A stretch of DNA of 20,210 nt from a virus: positions 1 to 20,210 of IMG/VR virus record IMGVR_UViG_3300040790_000003; one strand, written 5' to 3'. Within the stretch, counting starts at the first letter, position 1; each line of letters starts with the position of its first letter. Under the pieces are notes generated by a model, which had not been told where the DNA came from, ran no database searches, and saw only the letters and a list, made by a program, of their open reading frames with translations. The position numbers and the translations under genes are program-made. Shown in pieces: positions 1-4,977 of the stretch.

Positions 1-351
1 AACCTCCTTGTCGTACCAATGAAGTTCCTCGATTAGAATCTCTAAAAGGGTAATGTCGTTTTCCTTATCCCAGTCGTAATCTTCCCGCTCGTGGTCTACC
101 TTCTTATGGTTGTGGAGGTCGTAGAGTTTTGAAAAGCTGGAGCGTTTACTGGTCGCCATTGTCATCATCGTCCTCACGATGTAGAACCTCAAGTATCCGC
201 CTTCGTTTATCTGTTGCCATTTCTCTTCGGGCATCTCCAGTAAAAGAAGAACCACCTCTTGTATAAGGTCGTCAGGGCAATTGCATAGCTTCTGCGCGAG
301 TTCATATAACTCTTGGTCAGATAGTAGGTCGATTGCCGCTTGCTCTTTCAC
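1..351 (-). CDS. Sigma-70-like RNA polymerase factor (partial, C-terminus off window)
   Basis: An open frame of 117 codons runs from a GTG at 349-351 to the window edge without a stop; an in-frame TAA lies about 20 bases upstream and no ATG lies between, so GTG is the best visible start. Residues 25-60 contain a run resembling sigma-70 region 2 (PDDLIQEVVLLLLE, then a Gly-Gly-Tyr-Leu-Arg-Phe-Tyr-Ile stretch). This matches the pattern, known to me from Bacteroidota phages, of small sigma-like proteins with a DLxQEV motif. The part that would carry region 4 is outside the window. It is the last gene of the leftward array, behind a 169-base leader holding two TTTACGGGGTTAA repeats and a hairpin. 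A role in late or middle transcription is inferred. Alternatively it is an unrelated helical regulator. Confidence 0.6.
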   Translation of the reverse strand, partial: MKEQAAIDLLSDQELYELAQKLCNCPDDLIQEVVLLLLEMPEEKWQQINEGGYLRFYIVRTMMTMATSKRSSFSKLYDLHNHKKVDHEREDYDWDKENDITLLEILIEELHWYDKEV

Positions 352-385
352 GGGCTTAAATGTAGTGATTTATTTTAAACGTTGA

Positions 386-433
386 GTTAACCCCGTAAAT
401 GTTACGGCTTTCATTTAAATTAACCCCGTAAAT
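386..433 (-). promoter_or_regulatory. Two direct copies of the ATTTACGGGGTTAA motif
   Basis: Plus-strand copies lie at 386-400 (GTTAACCCCGTAAAT) and 419-433 (ATTAACCCCGTAAAT), 33 bp apart, about three helical turns. They sit in the leader of the sigma-like gene. Related copies occur in the leaders of other genes at 2598-2612, 6318-6330, 6484-6498 and, weaker, 4227-4240. The motif is an imperfect dyad (TTAAC..GTAAA). It could be an operator or an activator site; no binding protein is shown. Confidence 0.5.
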
Positions 434-443
434 CTTACAACTA

Positions 444-473
444 AGCTAAAGAACACTGCACGATTCTTTAGCT
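444..473. promoter_or_regulatory. Perfect 10-bp inverted repeat, terminator-like or protein site
   Basis: Arms AGCTAAAGAA (444-453) and TTCTTTAGCT (464-473) are exact complements around a 10-base loop. It lies about 50 bases after the stop of the gene at 521-778. No T-run follows on the minus strand, so it is not a classical intrinsic terminator; it may be a weak terminator, an RNA stabiliser or a dimeric protein site. Confidence 0.5.
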
Positions 474-520
474 GGACGTTGTACACAATAAAATAAAACT
501 ACTTCTTGCCATCTAAAGCA

Positions 521-778
521 TTATTCTACAAAAGTTACCTCGTTCTCTATTATCTCGTCAATCTTGTTCTGACAATGTTCTAAAAGTTCGATTATCGTCA
601 GGTCAGTATTGCCACCTCCGTAAGCTGTGTTAAGGAACTTCTCCACTTCCTTCTGAAACGAGTTACCCTTTGCTTTTAGCTGCTGCTTGAAATGGTTACT
701 TCCTCGCATTTCGTCCAGTGCGTAAACGAATAACTGCCCGTACACCATTGTTTTGATCGTTGTTTTGTACTCTTTCAT
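521..778 (-). CDS. Hypothetical protein, 85 aa
   Basis: I do not recognise the family with certainty. The product is small, mostly helical and charged, with a short Gly-Gly-Gly turn near residue 54 and an acidic C-terminus. The ATG overlaps the TGA of the helicase-loader gene upstream (ATGA at 775-778), so it is translationally coupled to it and probably belongs to the replication operon. There is no signal peptide, membrane segment or cysteine motif. Small helical proteins of this size next to DnaC-like loaders are common in Bacteroidota phages, but no function can be assigned. Confidence 0.75.
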   Translation of the reverse strand: MKEYKTTIKTMVYGQLFVYALDEMRGSNHFKQQLKAKGNSFQKEVEKFLNTAYGGGNTDLTIIELLEHCQNKIDEIIENEVTFVE

Positions 779-1419
779 TTCCTTAAATCTTCTCCTTTTA
801 CACCGATAAAATTAAACATCTCGTAGATACGTGATTCGATTCGCTTGCCGTACTTCTTGCCAATCATCTCAGCGTTGAGGTTGGTAGTAGCAAAGGTAAG
901 GTAACCCTTGTTCGTGTATAGCTGGTGTCGCTGTGTCAACGCATCAACTCCGACATTTATCTCAGTGCCGTAGCGTTTAATTGTCGTATGCTCTTCTCCG
1001 ATGTCATCAATGGCGAACATCTTGGATTTCATTGCTGTTTCTAAACTGAACAAGTCCTCGCCTTCTGCTTGATATATCCGCTCCATTTCAAACCCCGTGT
1101 AAATCTTGAACTTGAACTTCTGAGCGTAGCCCATAAATAAACTCAGAGATTTCAAATAAACCGTTTTCCCGACACCAGTAGAACCCATCAGAATTAAACC
1201 TTTGTCGGTGTCCCCGTTGAAGGAGTCCAACTGAAGAGCGTATCTCACAATTTGGTCAGTTAACTCAGGGTGCTTGTCTTGCCACTTCGGAAGAACATAT
1301 CGGCAGCACTTTTCAAATGCGAGCCGTGCGGTTTCAAAATTATGCTCTTCGTACTTTCGAAGCTGGTAACGAGCATCTTGCCCCTTCTCAATTCTGCTAA
1401 TGTAGTCGTCTATTCTCAT
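775..1419 (-). CDS. DnaC/IstB-like helicase-loader AAA+ ATPase
   Basis: The 214-aa protein carries a Walker A motif (GSTGVGKT, residues 79-86), a Walker B motif (MFAIDD, about 134-139), a sensor-1-like TFATTN (175-180) and an arginine-rich KRIESR segment (192-197) as expected for the Arg finger or box VII. This is the architecture of DnaC/DnaI/IstB ATPases, which load replicative helicase onto DNA. The gene overlaps the initiator gene by 4 bases (ATGA at 1416-1419), matching the initiator-plus-loader pairs of lambda (O/P) and many Gram-positive phages. No phage helicase is visible in the window, so it probably recruits the host DnaB or one encoded elsewhere. An IstB transposition role is unlikely, because no transposase gene is adjacent. 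Confidence 0.85.
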   Translation of the reverse strand: MRIDDYISRIEKGQDARYQLRKYEEHNFETARLAFEKCCRYVLPKWQDKHPELTDQIVRYALQLDSFNGDTDKGLILMGSTGVGKTVYLKSLSLFMGYAQKFKFKIYTGFEMERIYQAEGEDLFSLETAMKSKMFAIDDIGEEHTTIKRYGTEINVGVDALTQRHQLYTNKGYLTFATTNLNAEMIGKKYGKRIESRIYEMFNFIGVKGEDLRK

Positions 1420-2072
1420 GGGTATTCTACGTTTTCAAAGTTCTTAAAATCATACTGCTGGTTCTTCTTGAGATTATCGTCTTTAAACCAAATGCTTCGG
1501 GCTTTCTGTTTCCAATTCTTTACGGTGTTGCCTCTGCCATCCTTCCAAACTATTCCGCGAGGCTTTCTGCTTTCCTCGTAATATTCAAACATCTTGGTAG
1601 CTGATTCCTTAGTGTAACCGTTCTCATCAAAGTACGAAATTACTTCTTCAAGCGATGGTGGTGCTTGTTCCTTGTTTATTGGTTTACTTGTTTCTTGTTT
1701 ATCTATACTATCAATGCTTTCACTTTGCTTTGTCCCGTGCTTTATCAATGCTTTGTCAAGTGCTTTGTCAAGTGCTTTGTCAAAATTTGATAGGGCAACT
1801 ATGTTAGCAGAGTATTGATTCTTTGACCTTTGAACCATTGAAATAAAGCCCCATTCCACAAGGTCGTTTAAAGTGTTGATGTAAGTATTGTAAGACTTGA
1901 TTCCGATAGCTTCCATTGCCATCGTGGTCGGCATTCCGTACTTCTTCTTCCAGCCTAATCGGTTGCAATGTTCAACCGCAAAGAAATATAGAGCCGTGTG
2001 GTTTGGTTTTATCTTCTCAGGATTCTCGAAGCACCAATCAAACCAGTTTCGTGATAAGTCGTAGCCGCTCAT
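1416..2072 (-). CDS. Winged-helix replication initiator-like protein
   Basis: The 218-aa protein has an N-terminal part (about 20-95) consistent with a winged helix, including a predicted recognition region MAMEAIGIKSYNTY. A low-complexity linker follows (98-135), with DKALDKALDKAL and many Ser/Lys/Gln residues. The C-terminal region (about 140-205) has spaced aromatics and W-x-x-x-A-R-x-x-W, resembling C-termini of DnaD-like phage initiators. It is followed by the helicase loader in a 4-base overlap and preceded by the HNH gene in another. The linker-coding DNA carries the TGCTTT repeat array, as lambda O carries its origin iterons. The likely role is binding the origin and recruiting the loader; this rests on context and fold pattern rather than a strong signature. 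Confidence 0.65.
   Translation of the reverse strand: MSGYDLSRNWFDWCFENPEKIKPNHTALYFFAVEHCNRLGWKKKYGMPTTMAMEAIGIKSYNTYINTLNDLVEWGFISMVQRSKNQYSANIVALSNFDKALDKALDKALIKHGTKQSESIDSIDKQETSKPINKEQAPPSLEEVISYFDENGYTKESATKMFEYYEESRKPRGIVWKDGRGNTVKNWKQKARSIWFKDDNLKKNQQYDFKNFENVEYP
1668..1712. other. AT-rich stretch beside the iteron-like array (candidate unwinding element)
   Basis: By hand count 12 of 45 bases are G or C (about 27%). It contains three TTGTTT copies starting at 1672, 1688 and 1695. It abuts the TGCTTT array inside the initiator gene, as expected for a DNA unwinding element. Confidence 0.4.
1713..1783. repeat. Six iteron-like TGCTTT direct repeats, candidate replication origin
   Basis: TGCTTT starts at 1715, 1726, 1738, 1749, 1761 and 1773, spacings 11, 12, 11, 12 and 12. 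The last two units are identical 12-mers (AGTGCTTTGTCA), and the one before differs at one base. The 11-base steps shift the repeat relative to the codons of the surrounding gene: the first three copies fall in other phases than the last three. The repetition therefore is not only a by-product of a repeated peptide. The spacing is close to one helical turn, as for initiator-binding iterons. Confidence 0.6.
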
Positions 2073-2527
2073 ATTCTGTAATCTATAAATGAATCACTCT
2101 TTCTTGAATTACAACTTGCGCATAAAGTTTGCAAGTTGCTAAGTGTGTTATTTCCACCCTTGTTTACTGGTACAATATGGTCAGCAGTCAATTTCTTATT
2201 AGAACCACAACACAAACACCTCCAGCCGTCTCTTTTAAATAGCCATAGTCTAATGTTCTTTTTGCCAATAAATGCCTGAGCATCTCGTCTTGGCTGATTT
2301 CTTAAATGTGCTTTGAGTTCTGATAGATGACGAACACCTGTATCAAATATTGTTCTTAAAACAATGTATTCGTGGTCAGTAAAAACTTGTAATGTACTAC
2401 CTTCTCTAAGTAAATCACAATACTTCAATTGGTTATTATAAGTCAGGTATGACTGACCGTAAGAATCGTCTATATCCCACTTGATTTTTAATATATCATC
2501 AAGTATAGCATTTTTAGTTCTTGGCAT
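2069..2527 (-). CDS. HNH endonuclease
   Basis: The 152-aa protein ends in a clear HNH nuclease domain: a C-x2-C zinc knuckle at 104-107, ADHIVP (115-120) with the catalytic His, an Asn in NTLSN, and a second C-x2-C at 136-139. The first ~85 residues are unassigned and could provide DNA specificity. Many phage HNH genes sit beside the terminase, but this one lies in the replication module between the DnaA-like and initiator genes, overlapping the latter by 4 bases. By hand count of seven lines its GC is about 34%, against about 50% in the DnaA-like gene. A terminator-like hairpin ends 4 bases before its ATG. Together these suggest a free-standing homing-type nuclease or a late acquisition, which is inference. 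Confidence 0.85.
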   Translation of the reverse strand: MPRTKNAILDDILKIKWDIDDSYGQSYLTYNNQLKYCDLLREGSTLQVFTDHEYIVLRTIFDTGVRHLSELKAHLRNQPRRDAQAFIGKKNIRLWLFKRDGWRCLCCGSNKKLTADHIVPVNKGGNNTLSNLQTLCASCNSRKSDSFIDYRI

Positions 2528-2530
2528 TTT

Positions 2531-2567
2531 GAAAAAAAAAGGGGTTGGCGTTGACTGCGCCCCTCCC
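2531..2567 (-). terminator. Intrinsic-terminator-like hairpin with T9
   Basis: On the minus strand a GC-rich stem (GGCG/CGCC inner pairs, outer GGG/CCC, 7-base loop) is followed by nine T residues (plus-strand A-run 2532-2540). It lies between a candidate promoter near 2672 and the HNH start codon at 2527. The stem has an internal mismatch, so efficiency is uncertain. Confidence 0.5.
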
Positions 2568-2597
2568 GTTCAGCCCTCGAAGTAGCCGTCCGTTTGT

Positions 2598-2612
2598 TTT
2601 AACCCCGTAAAG
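2598..2612 (-). promoter_or_regulatory. Copy of the TTTACGGGGTTAA motif upstream of the HNH gene
   Basis: The minus strand reads CTTTACGGGGTTAAA, matching 13 core bases of the pair near 386-433. It lies between the candidate promoter at 2672-2702 and the terminator-like hairpin. Confidence 0.45.
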
Positions 2613-2671
2613 TAGTTTCTTCATTTCTTCGAGTTTCAGATAAACACTTGTCAGGCGTTCATTAGTAAGTA

Positions 2672-2702
2672 GCAAATATACAAAATTGTTCCACTTGGAA
2701 AT
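2672..2702 (-). promoter_or_regulatory. Candidate Bacteroidota-type promoter (TATATTTGC)
   Basis: The minus strand carries TATATTTGC at 2672-2680, matching the Bacteroidota -7 consensus TAnnTTTG; the -33 element is weak (TTTCC at 2697-2701). The 214-base gap 2528-2741 holds this promoter, one TTTACGGGGTTAA motif and the T9 hairpin, and no convincing gene. Confidence 0.45.
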
Positions 2703-2741
2703 CATTTTTCTCGTTCATAGCCAAGATTCCACATAATGAAA

Positions 2742-3185
2742 TCAAGCACCCTCACTTTCCAGTTCTCCATATTTCGTGTGAATTGATTTAACTAACTTGT
2801 CTTGAACTTGAAGAGCGTGCCTCATCGTCTTGATGGAATACAGCACCGTTGAGTGGTCTCGGTAGAACATCTTGCCAATGTCTTGCAAAGAGTACCCGCT
2901 TCCGTATAACTCCCGATGCACTCTGTAGATAGCGTACTGCCGAGCAATGGTTACATTCCTCATTCGTGTCCGTGCTTTCATCGCTGAATAGCCGATGCCT
3001 GTAGCTTGCTCAACTCTGTTAATGATGTCTTTGCAACTTTTGTCGATGTGCTTCTCGCAGTAAACTCCTTGAATTGCAGCTAGTAGCGTTTGGCAATCCT
3101 CCCCGAAGTAACCTTGATGTAGGTCGATGATGTTAATTAGCTGCTCCTTTAGGCTTTGTGATAGTCGTATTACTTGCATCTCCAT
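2742..3185 (-). CDS. Protein with a DnaA domain IV-like DNA-binding region
   Basis: Residues 78-125 match the DnaA C-terminal domain IV pattern: an A-R-Q-x-A-x-Y helix, then LQDIGKMF and the signature R-D-H-S-T-V (109-114) that in DnaA contacts the DnaA box. No AAA+ ATPase motifs are present, and at 147 aa the protein is about a third of a full DnaA. It would bind DNA without oligomerising through ATP. Possible roles are origin recognition with the initiator and loader downstream, competition with host DnaA, or transcription control. It overlaps the preceding winged-helix gene by 16 bases. ATG at 3185 is used; a second ATG two codons later is possible. The fold assignment is fairly secure, the role is inferred. 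Confidence 0.75.
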   Translation of the reverse strand: MEMQVIRLSQSLKEQLINIIDLHQGYFGEDCQTLLAAIQGVYCEKHIDKSCKDIINRVEQATGIGYSAMKARTRMRNVTIARQYAIYRVHRELYGSGYSLQDIGKMFYRDHSTVLYSIKTMRHALQVQDKLVKSIHTKYGELESEGA

Positions 3186-3478
3186 ACGTTTATTTGTTTA
3201 CCGAAATCTCCTTCTATCTTGTAGCCAGCCTTCTCGATTAAGCCCTTCTTGTGGAGGTTCGAAAAGGACCTTCTTATGGAAGTAATAGGAGTGTTTGCCC
3301 ATCTGTCAGATGATAACGGCTCCATTATTCTGAAGTGTCGCAGAACCCTCTCAGGCGTTACTCCGAGCTGGTCATGGTTTCGGAAGTAAATCAAGACAAG
3401 TTCGTCCTGACTTTTCGCTTTCTCTTGGGACTTCTTGAGCTCTGTCCCAACTTCGTTGTTCGTGTTGTAATAGTTCAT
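3170..3478 (-). CDS. Small winged-helix-like protein, 102 aa
   Basis: The ATG at 3476-3478 overlaps the stop of the upstream gene (ATGA), so I prefer it to a TTG 12 codons further upstream. The middle and C-terminal part (about 25-90) looks like a winged helix: a helix starting SQDELVLIYF, a turn, then TSIRRSFSNLHKKGLIEKAG, typical of a recognition helix followed by the wing. It is one of four consecutive small DNA-binding-like genes between 4049 and 2742 and is presumably a phage regulator or replication accessory factor. I cannot name a family. It overlaps the DnaA-like gene by 16 bases. Confidence 0.7.
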   Translation of the reverse strand: MNYYNTNNEVGTELKKSQEKAKSQDELVLIYFRNHDQLGVTPERVLRHFRIMEPLSSDRWANTPITSIRRSFSNLHKKGLIEKAGYKIEGDFGKQINVWRCK

Positions 3479-3873
3479 CCTTTCACGGTCTTTGTGTAAA
3501 GTCCCCAAAACCAAGAAGTAGTTTCTGTCTTTACTGATTCAATTTTATTTGTCTTATTCGCCTTCGGTTGCGCCTTCGGTTCTTTGAAATCAACCTTTAG
3601 CTGCGGTTCTTTTGTTGGTCGCTTGCCGTTGGTCTGCTCGTTCATAAAGTCTGCCAACTGAGTAGCCATACCTAAGGTTACTTCTCCTCTTGTCCATTTG
3701 TACTTCGCAGTTCCAACCTTTTCAATCCATCCTATTCTTTTTAAGCTGCATATCATGTTGTTCGTTGCTTTGTACTTAGCTCCGAGTTCTTTGCCAACGA
3801 TTCGCTCGTTATTTTTGCAAGCTTCTTTCACTTCTTGCAGCATTGCCGCGTACTTGATTGTTGTCTTTTTCAT
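3475..3873 (-). CDS. Hypothetical HTH-like protein with basic tail
   Basis: The 132-aa product has an N-terminal helical region (about 8-60) resembling a winged helix (GKELGAKYKATNNMICSLKR, then a Trp-Ile-Glu-Lys wing). A Lys/Pro/Gln-rich linker of roughly 75-120 follows, and a tryptophan-containing end. The start ATG overlaps the TGA of the XRE-like gene upstream by 4 bases, and its own stop overlaps the next gene likewise, so it sits mid-operon. The layout of a DNA-binding head with a disordered basic tail suggests nucleic acid binding. No specific family or function is recognised. Confidence 0.65.
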   Translation of the reverse strand: MKKTTIKYAAMLQEVKEACKNNERIVGKELGAKYKATNNMICSLKRIGWIEKVGTAKYKWTRGEVTLGMATQLADFMNEQTNGKRPTKEPQLKVDFKEPKAQPKANKTNKIESVKTETTSWFWGLYTKTVKG

Positions 3874-4049
3874 TGTTTGTTTATGTAGTTAATAATTGTT
3901 TCCTGAGTTCTTACGCTGACCTTGTCGCCAGCGAAGTAAGCGTACACGGTTTGAGTTGATAGCCCCGTGTCTTTGGCTATTCGGTAAGCGGTTATCTTCT
4001 TGGCGTTCGCCTCCGCTATCACTTCGTCAATCTTGATAATGTTCAGCAT
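3870..4049 (-). CDS. Small XRE/Cro-like helix-turn-helix protein, 59 aa
   Basis: A 60-codon frame starts at ATG 4047-4049 and stops in TGA at 3870-3872, which overlaps the next gene's ATG (ATGA). The protein has a classical Cro/CI-type helix-turn-helix: AYRIAKDTGLSTQTVYAYFA, with Ala in the first helix, Gly in the turn and a Thr-Val-Tyr recognition helix. It starts 23 bases inside the preceding cysteine-rich gene. At 59 aa it is near the size of Cro-type repressors and has no dimerisation or cleavage domain. It is the best candidate in the window for binding the repeated ACGGGGTTAA operators, but that link is only inference. Confidence is high that it is a gene, moderate that it is a repressor. 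Confidence 0.75.
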   Translation of the reverse strand: MLNIIKIDEVIAEANAKKITAYRIAKDTGLSTQTVYAYFAGDKVSVRTQETIINYINKQ

Positions 4050-4194
4050 GGTAATAATCTAAACAGGTTTCACATTTGGTTTCGTTGATGGTTACTTCTC
4101 CGCAGTCCTCGCAGTAGTTGCAGTCGCAGTCATCGCACTCCCTTATTCGCTTTCCGCAGCACTCTCTGTAAGTCCATCTAAAATCGTCTATCAT
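4027..4194 (-). CDS. Cysteine-rich small protein, probable zinc binder (55 aa)
   Basis: I chose ATG 4192-4194 because its leader (AAAACAAGAACAATG) matches the leaders of three other genes in the window; an in-frame TTG 18 codons upstream lies inside the promoter region. The 55-residue product has eight cysteines, mainly as C-x2-C pairs (ECDDCDCNYCEDC, then KCETC), plus two His near the end, consistent with one or two zinc ribbons. It is the first gene after the candidate promoter at 4246-4276 and overlaps the XRE-like gene by 23 bases. Small zinc-ribbon proteins in phages can be host-takeover or transcription factors. Function unknown. Confidence 0.7.
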   Translation of the reverse strand: MIDDFRWTYRECCGKRIRECDDCDCNYCEDCGEVTINETKCETCLDYYHAEHYQD

Positions 4195-4226
4195 TGTTCT
4201 TGTTTTTTCTCGCGTTACGGATGCGC

Positions 4227-4276
4227 GACCCCCGTTTGATTGGTGCAATATCTAAATAACTTTTGAATATCCAAAA
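4227..4276 (-). promoter_or_regulatory. Candidate promoter plus AACGGGGG motif, paired with the one near 6525
   Basis: On the minus strand TTTTG (4272-4276) is followed after a spacer by TAGATATTG (4246-4254) and then AAACGGGGGTC (4228-4238). The block 4260-4293 matches 6522-6555 in 29 of 34 positions, and the downstream TTG..CC..ATC..AACGGGG order is also shared. The -7 match is weaker than in the other copy. It would drive the cysteine-rich and XRE-like genes. Confidence 0.45.
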
Positions 4277-4293
4277 CATTTAGGCAAAAAAAA
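4260..4293. repeat. 34-bp dispersed repeat, copy 1
   Basis: Plus strand CTTTTGAATAT..C.A.AACATTTAG..AAAAAAA. It shares 29 of 34 bases with 6522-6555; both copies cover the upstream part of a candidate promoter in an intergenic gap. Confidence 0.7.
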
Positions 4294-4316
4294 CACACTC
4301 AGGATGTTTAGGAAGT

Positions 4317-4706
4317 TTAGGATTCTAAGGATTTGACCTTCTGTTTATACTCTTTGAGCATCTCCTCCAGTTCCCACGTTGCAAACTTTACGGTCGTTAA
4401 GCTAAGCTGGTGCATCTCTTCAGCCAACCCTTCGCGTTCTCGGTCTAAGTTAATGCCAAAGTCGTATTGGCGACCTTGTTGCATCACGTTGCATCCGTAG
4501 CATTGCGGTCGGCAGTTATCTTCGTGCCATCTCGTAGCGTAACGTGCGCGGCTCATAAAGTGTCCGCATTGAATCTTCTTCCATTCGTAGGAACGTCCGC
4601 AAGTGTAGCACTCTACAAAGCCGTCAAGATTAACCGCCCTCAACCGAATGTAACGGCTGAAGGCGGCATCTAAATCTTTTACTACCTTAGAACGGGAGGT
4701 CGCCAT
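4317..4706 (-). CDS. NinG/Rap-like recombination nuclease
   Basis: The 129-aa protein has the NinG (Rap) pattern: a C-x2-C at 33-36 (ECYTCG), QCGHFMSR (46-53), R-W-H-E-D-N-C-R-P-Q-C (59-69) and a second cysteine pair at 69-72 (QCYGCN). A helical C-terminus follows, in which NinG members have G-L-A-E-E-like acidic helices. Lambda NinG/Rap is a structure-specific nuclease that acts on Holliday junctions and D-loops. Here it follows the exonuclease and the small SSB-tail protein, overlapping the latter by 20 bases, so it completes a phage recombination cluster. It is shorter than lambda Rap (about 200 aa) but has the core. An HNH-related fold is also possible. Confidence 0.8.
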   Translation of the reverse strand: MATSRSKVVKDLDAAFSRYIRLRAVNLDGFVECYTCGRSYEWKKIQCGHFMSRARYATRWHEDNCRPQCYGCNVMQQGRQYDFGINLDREREGLAEEMHQLSLTTVKFATWELEEMLKEYKQKVKSLES

Positions 4707-4977
4707 CGTCTACCGTTACCGCTTTGGCAGTTACCTCCGCTTTCAACTTCGGCTCGTAGGTGTCAACGCTTGCGTATAACTTGCCCTGTGCTGACTGCTT
4801 TACTTGTAGTCGAACCTCAAGACCATGTTTACCTTCTTTGAGGTACTGGTCGTTTTCCTGTAGCCACTTGATTAGCTTGGTCGGGTTCAGAACCATGTCA
4901 GCTTTCACCCAGTCAGGAGCGTTGGTTGATGGTGTGTAGACGTTCAAGCCGTCCACGAATACTACTTTACTTTCCAT
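4687..4977 (-). CDS. Small protein with SSB-like acidic C-terminal tip
   Basis: The 96-aa product ends in DDGDLPF, close to the DDDIPF tip by which bacterial SSB proteins recruit repair enzymes. Residues 45-80 alternate in the manner of beta strands (LEVRLQVKQ, KLYASVDTY), compatible with an OB-like fold, though the protein is shorter than a typical SSB. It lies between the YqaJ-type exonuclease (TAATG junction at 4977) and NinG, in a recombination operon. A single-stranded-DNA-binding or exonuclease-partner role is inferred from the tip and neighbours. The N-terminus (VVFVDGLNVY) could mislead towards a PIN or NYN fold, but no matching acidic residues follow. Confidence 0.6.
   Translation of the reverse strand: MESKVVFVDGLNVYTPSTNAPDWVKADMVLNPTKLIKWLQENDQYLKEGKHGLEVRLQVKQSAQGKLYASVDTYEPKLKAEVTAKAVTVDDGDLPF

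Noticed and set aside
372-416. A 14-codon frame (MKAVTFTGLTQRLK) in the sigma-gene leader
   Set aside because: Its length is near chance, it mostly translates an operator-motif copy, and it has no leader or conserved features. A leader peptide cannot be excluded but is unsupported.
1713-1783. CRISPR-like repeat
   Set aside because: Units are 11-12 bases with no unique spacers, lie in a coding gene and have no cas genes nearby; iterons fit better.
2514-2705. A 63-aa minus-strand frame between the DnaA-like and HNH genes
   Set aside because: It begins upstream of the TATATTTGC promoter element and runs through the operator motif and terminator stem; its C-terminus is a translation of the hairpin and A-run. 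No leader or family supports it.
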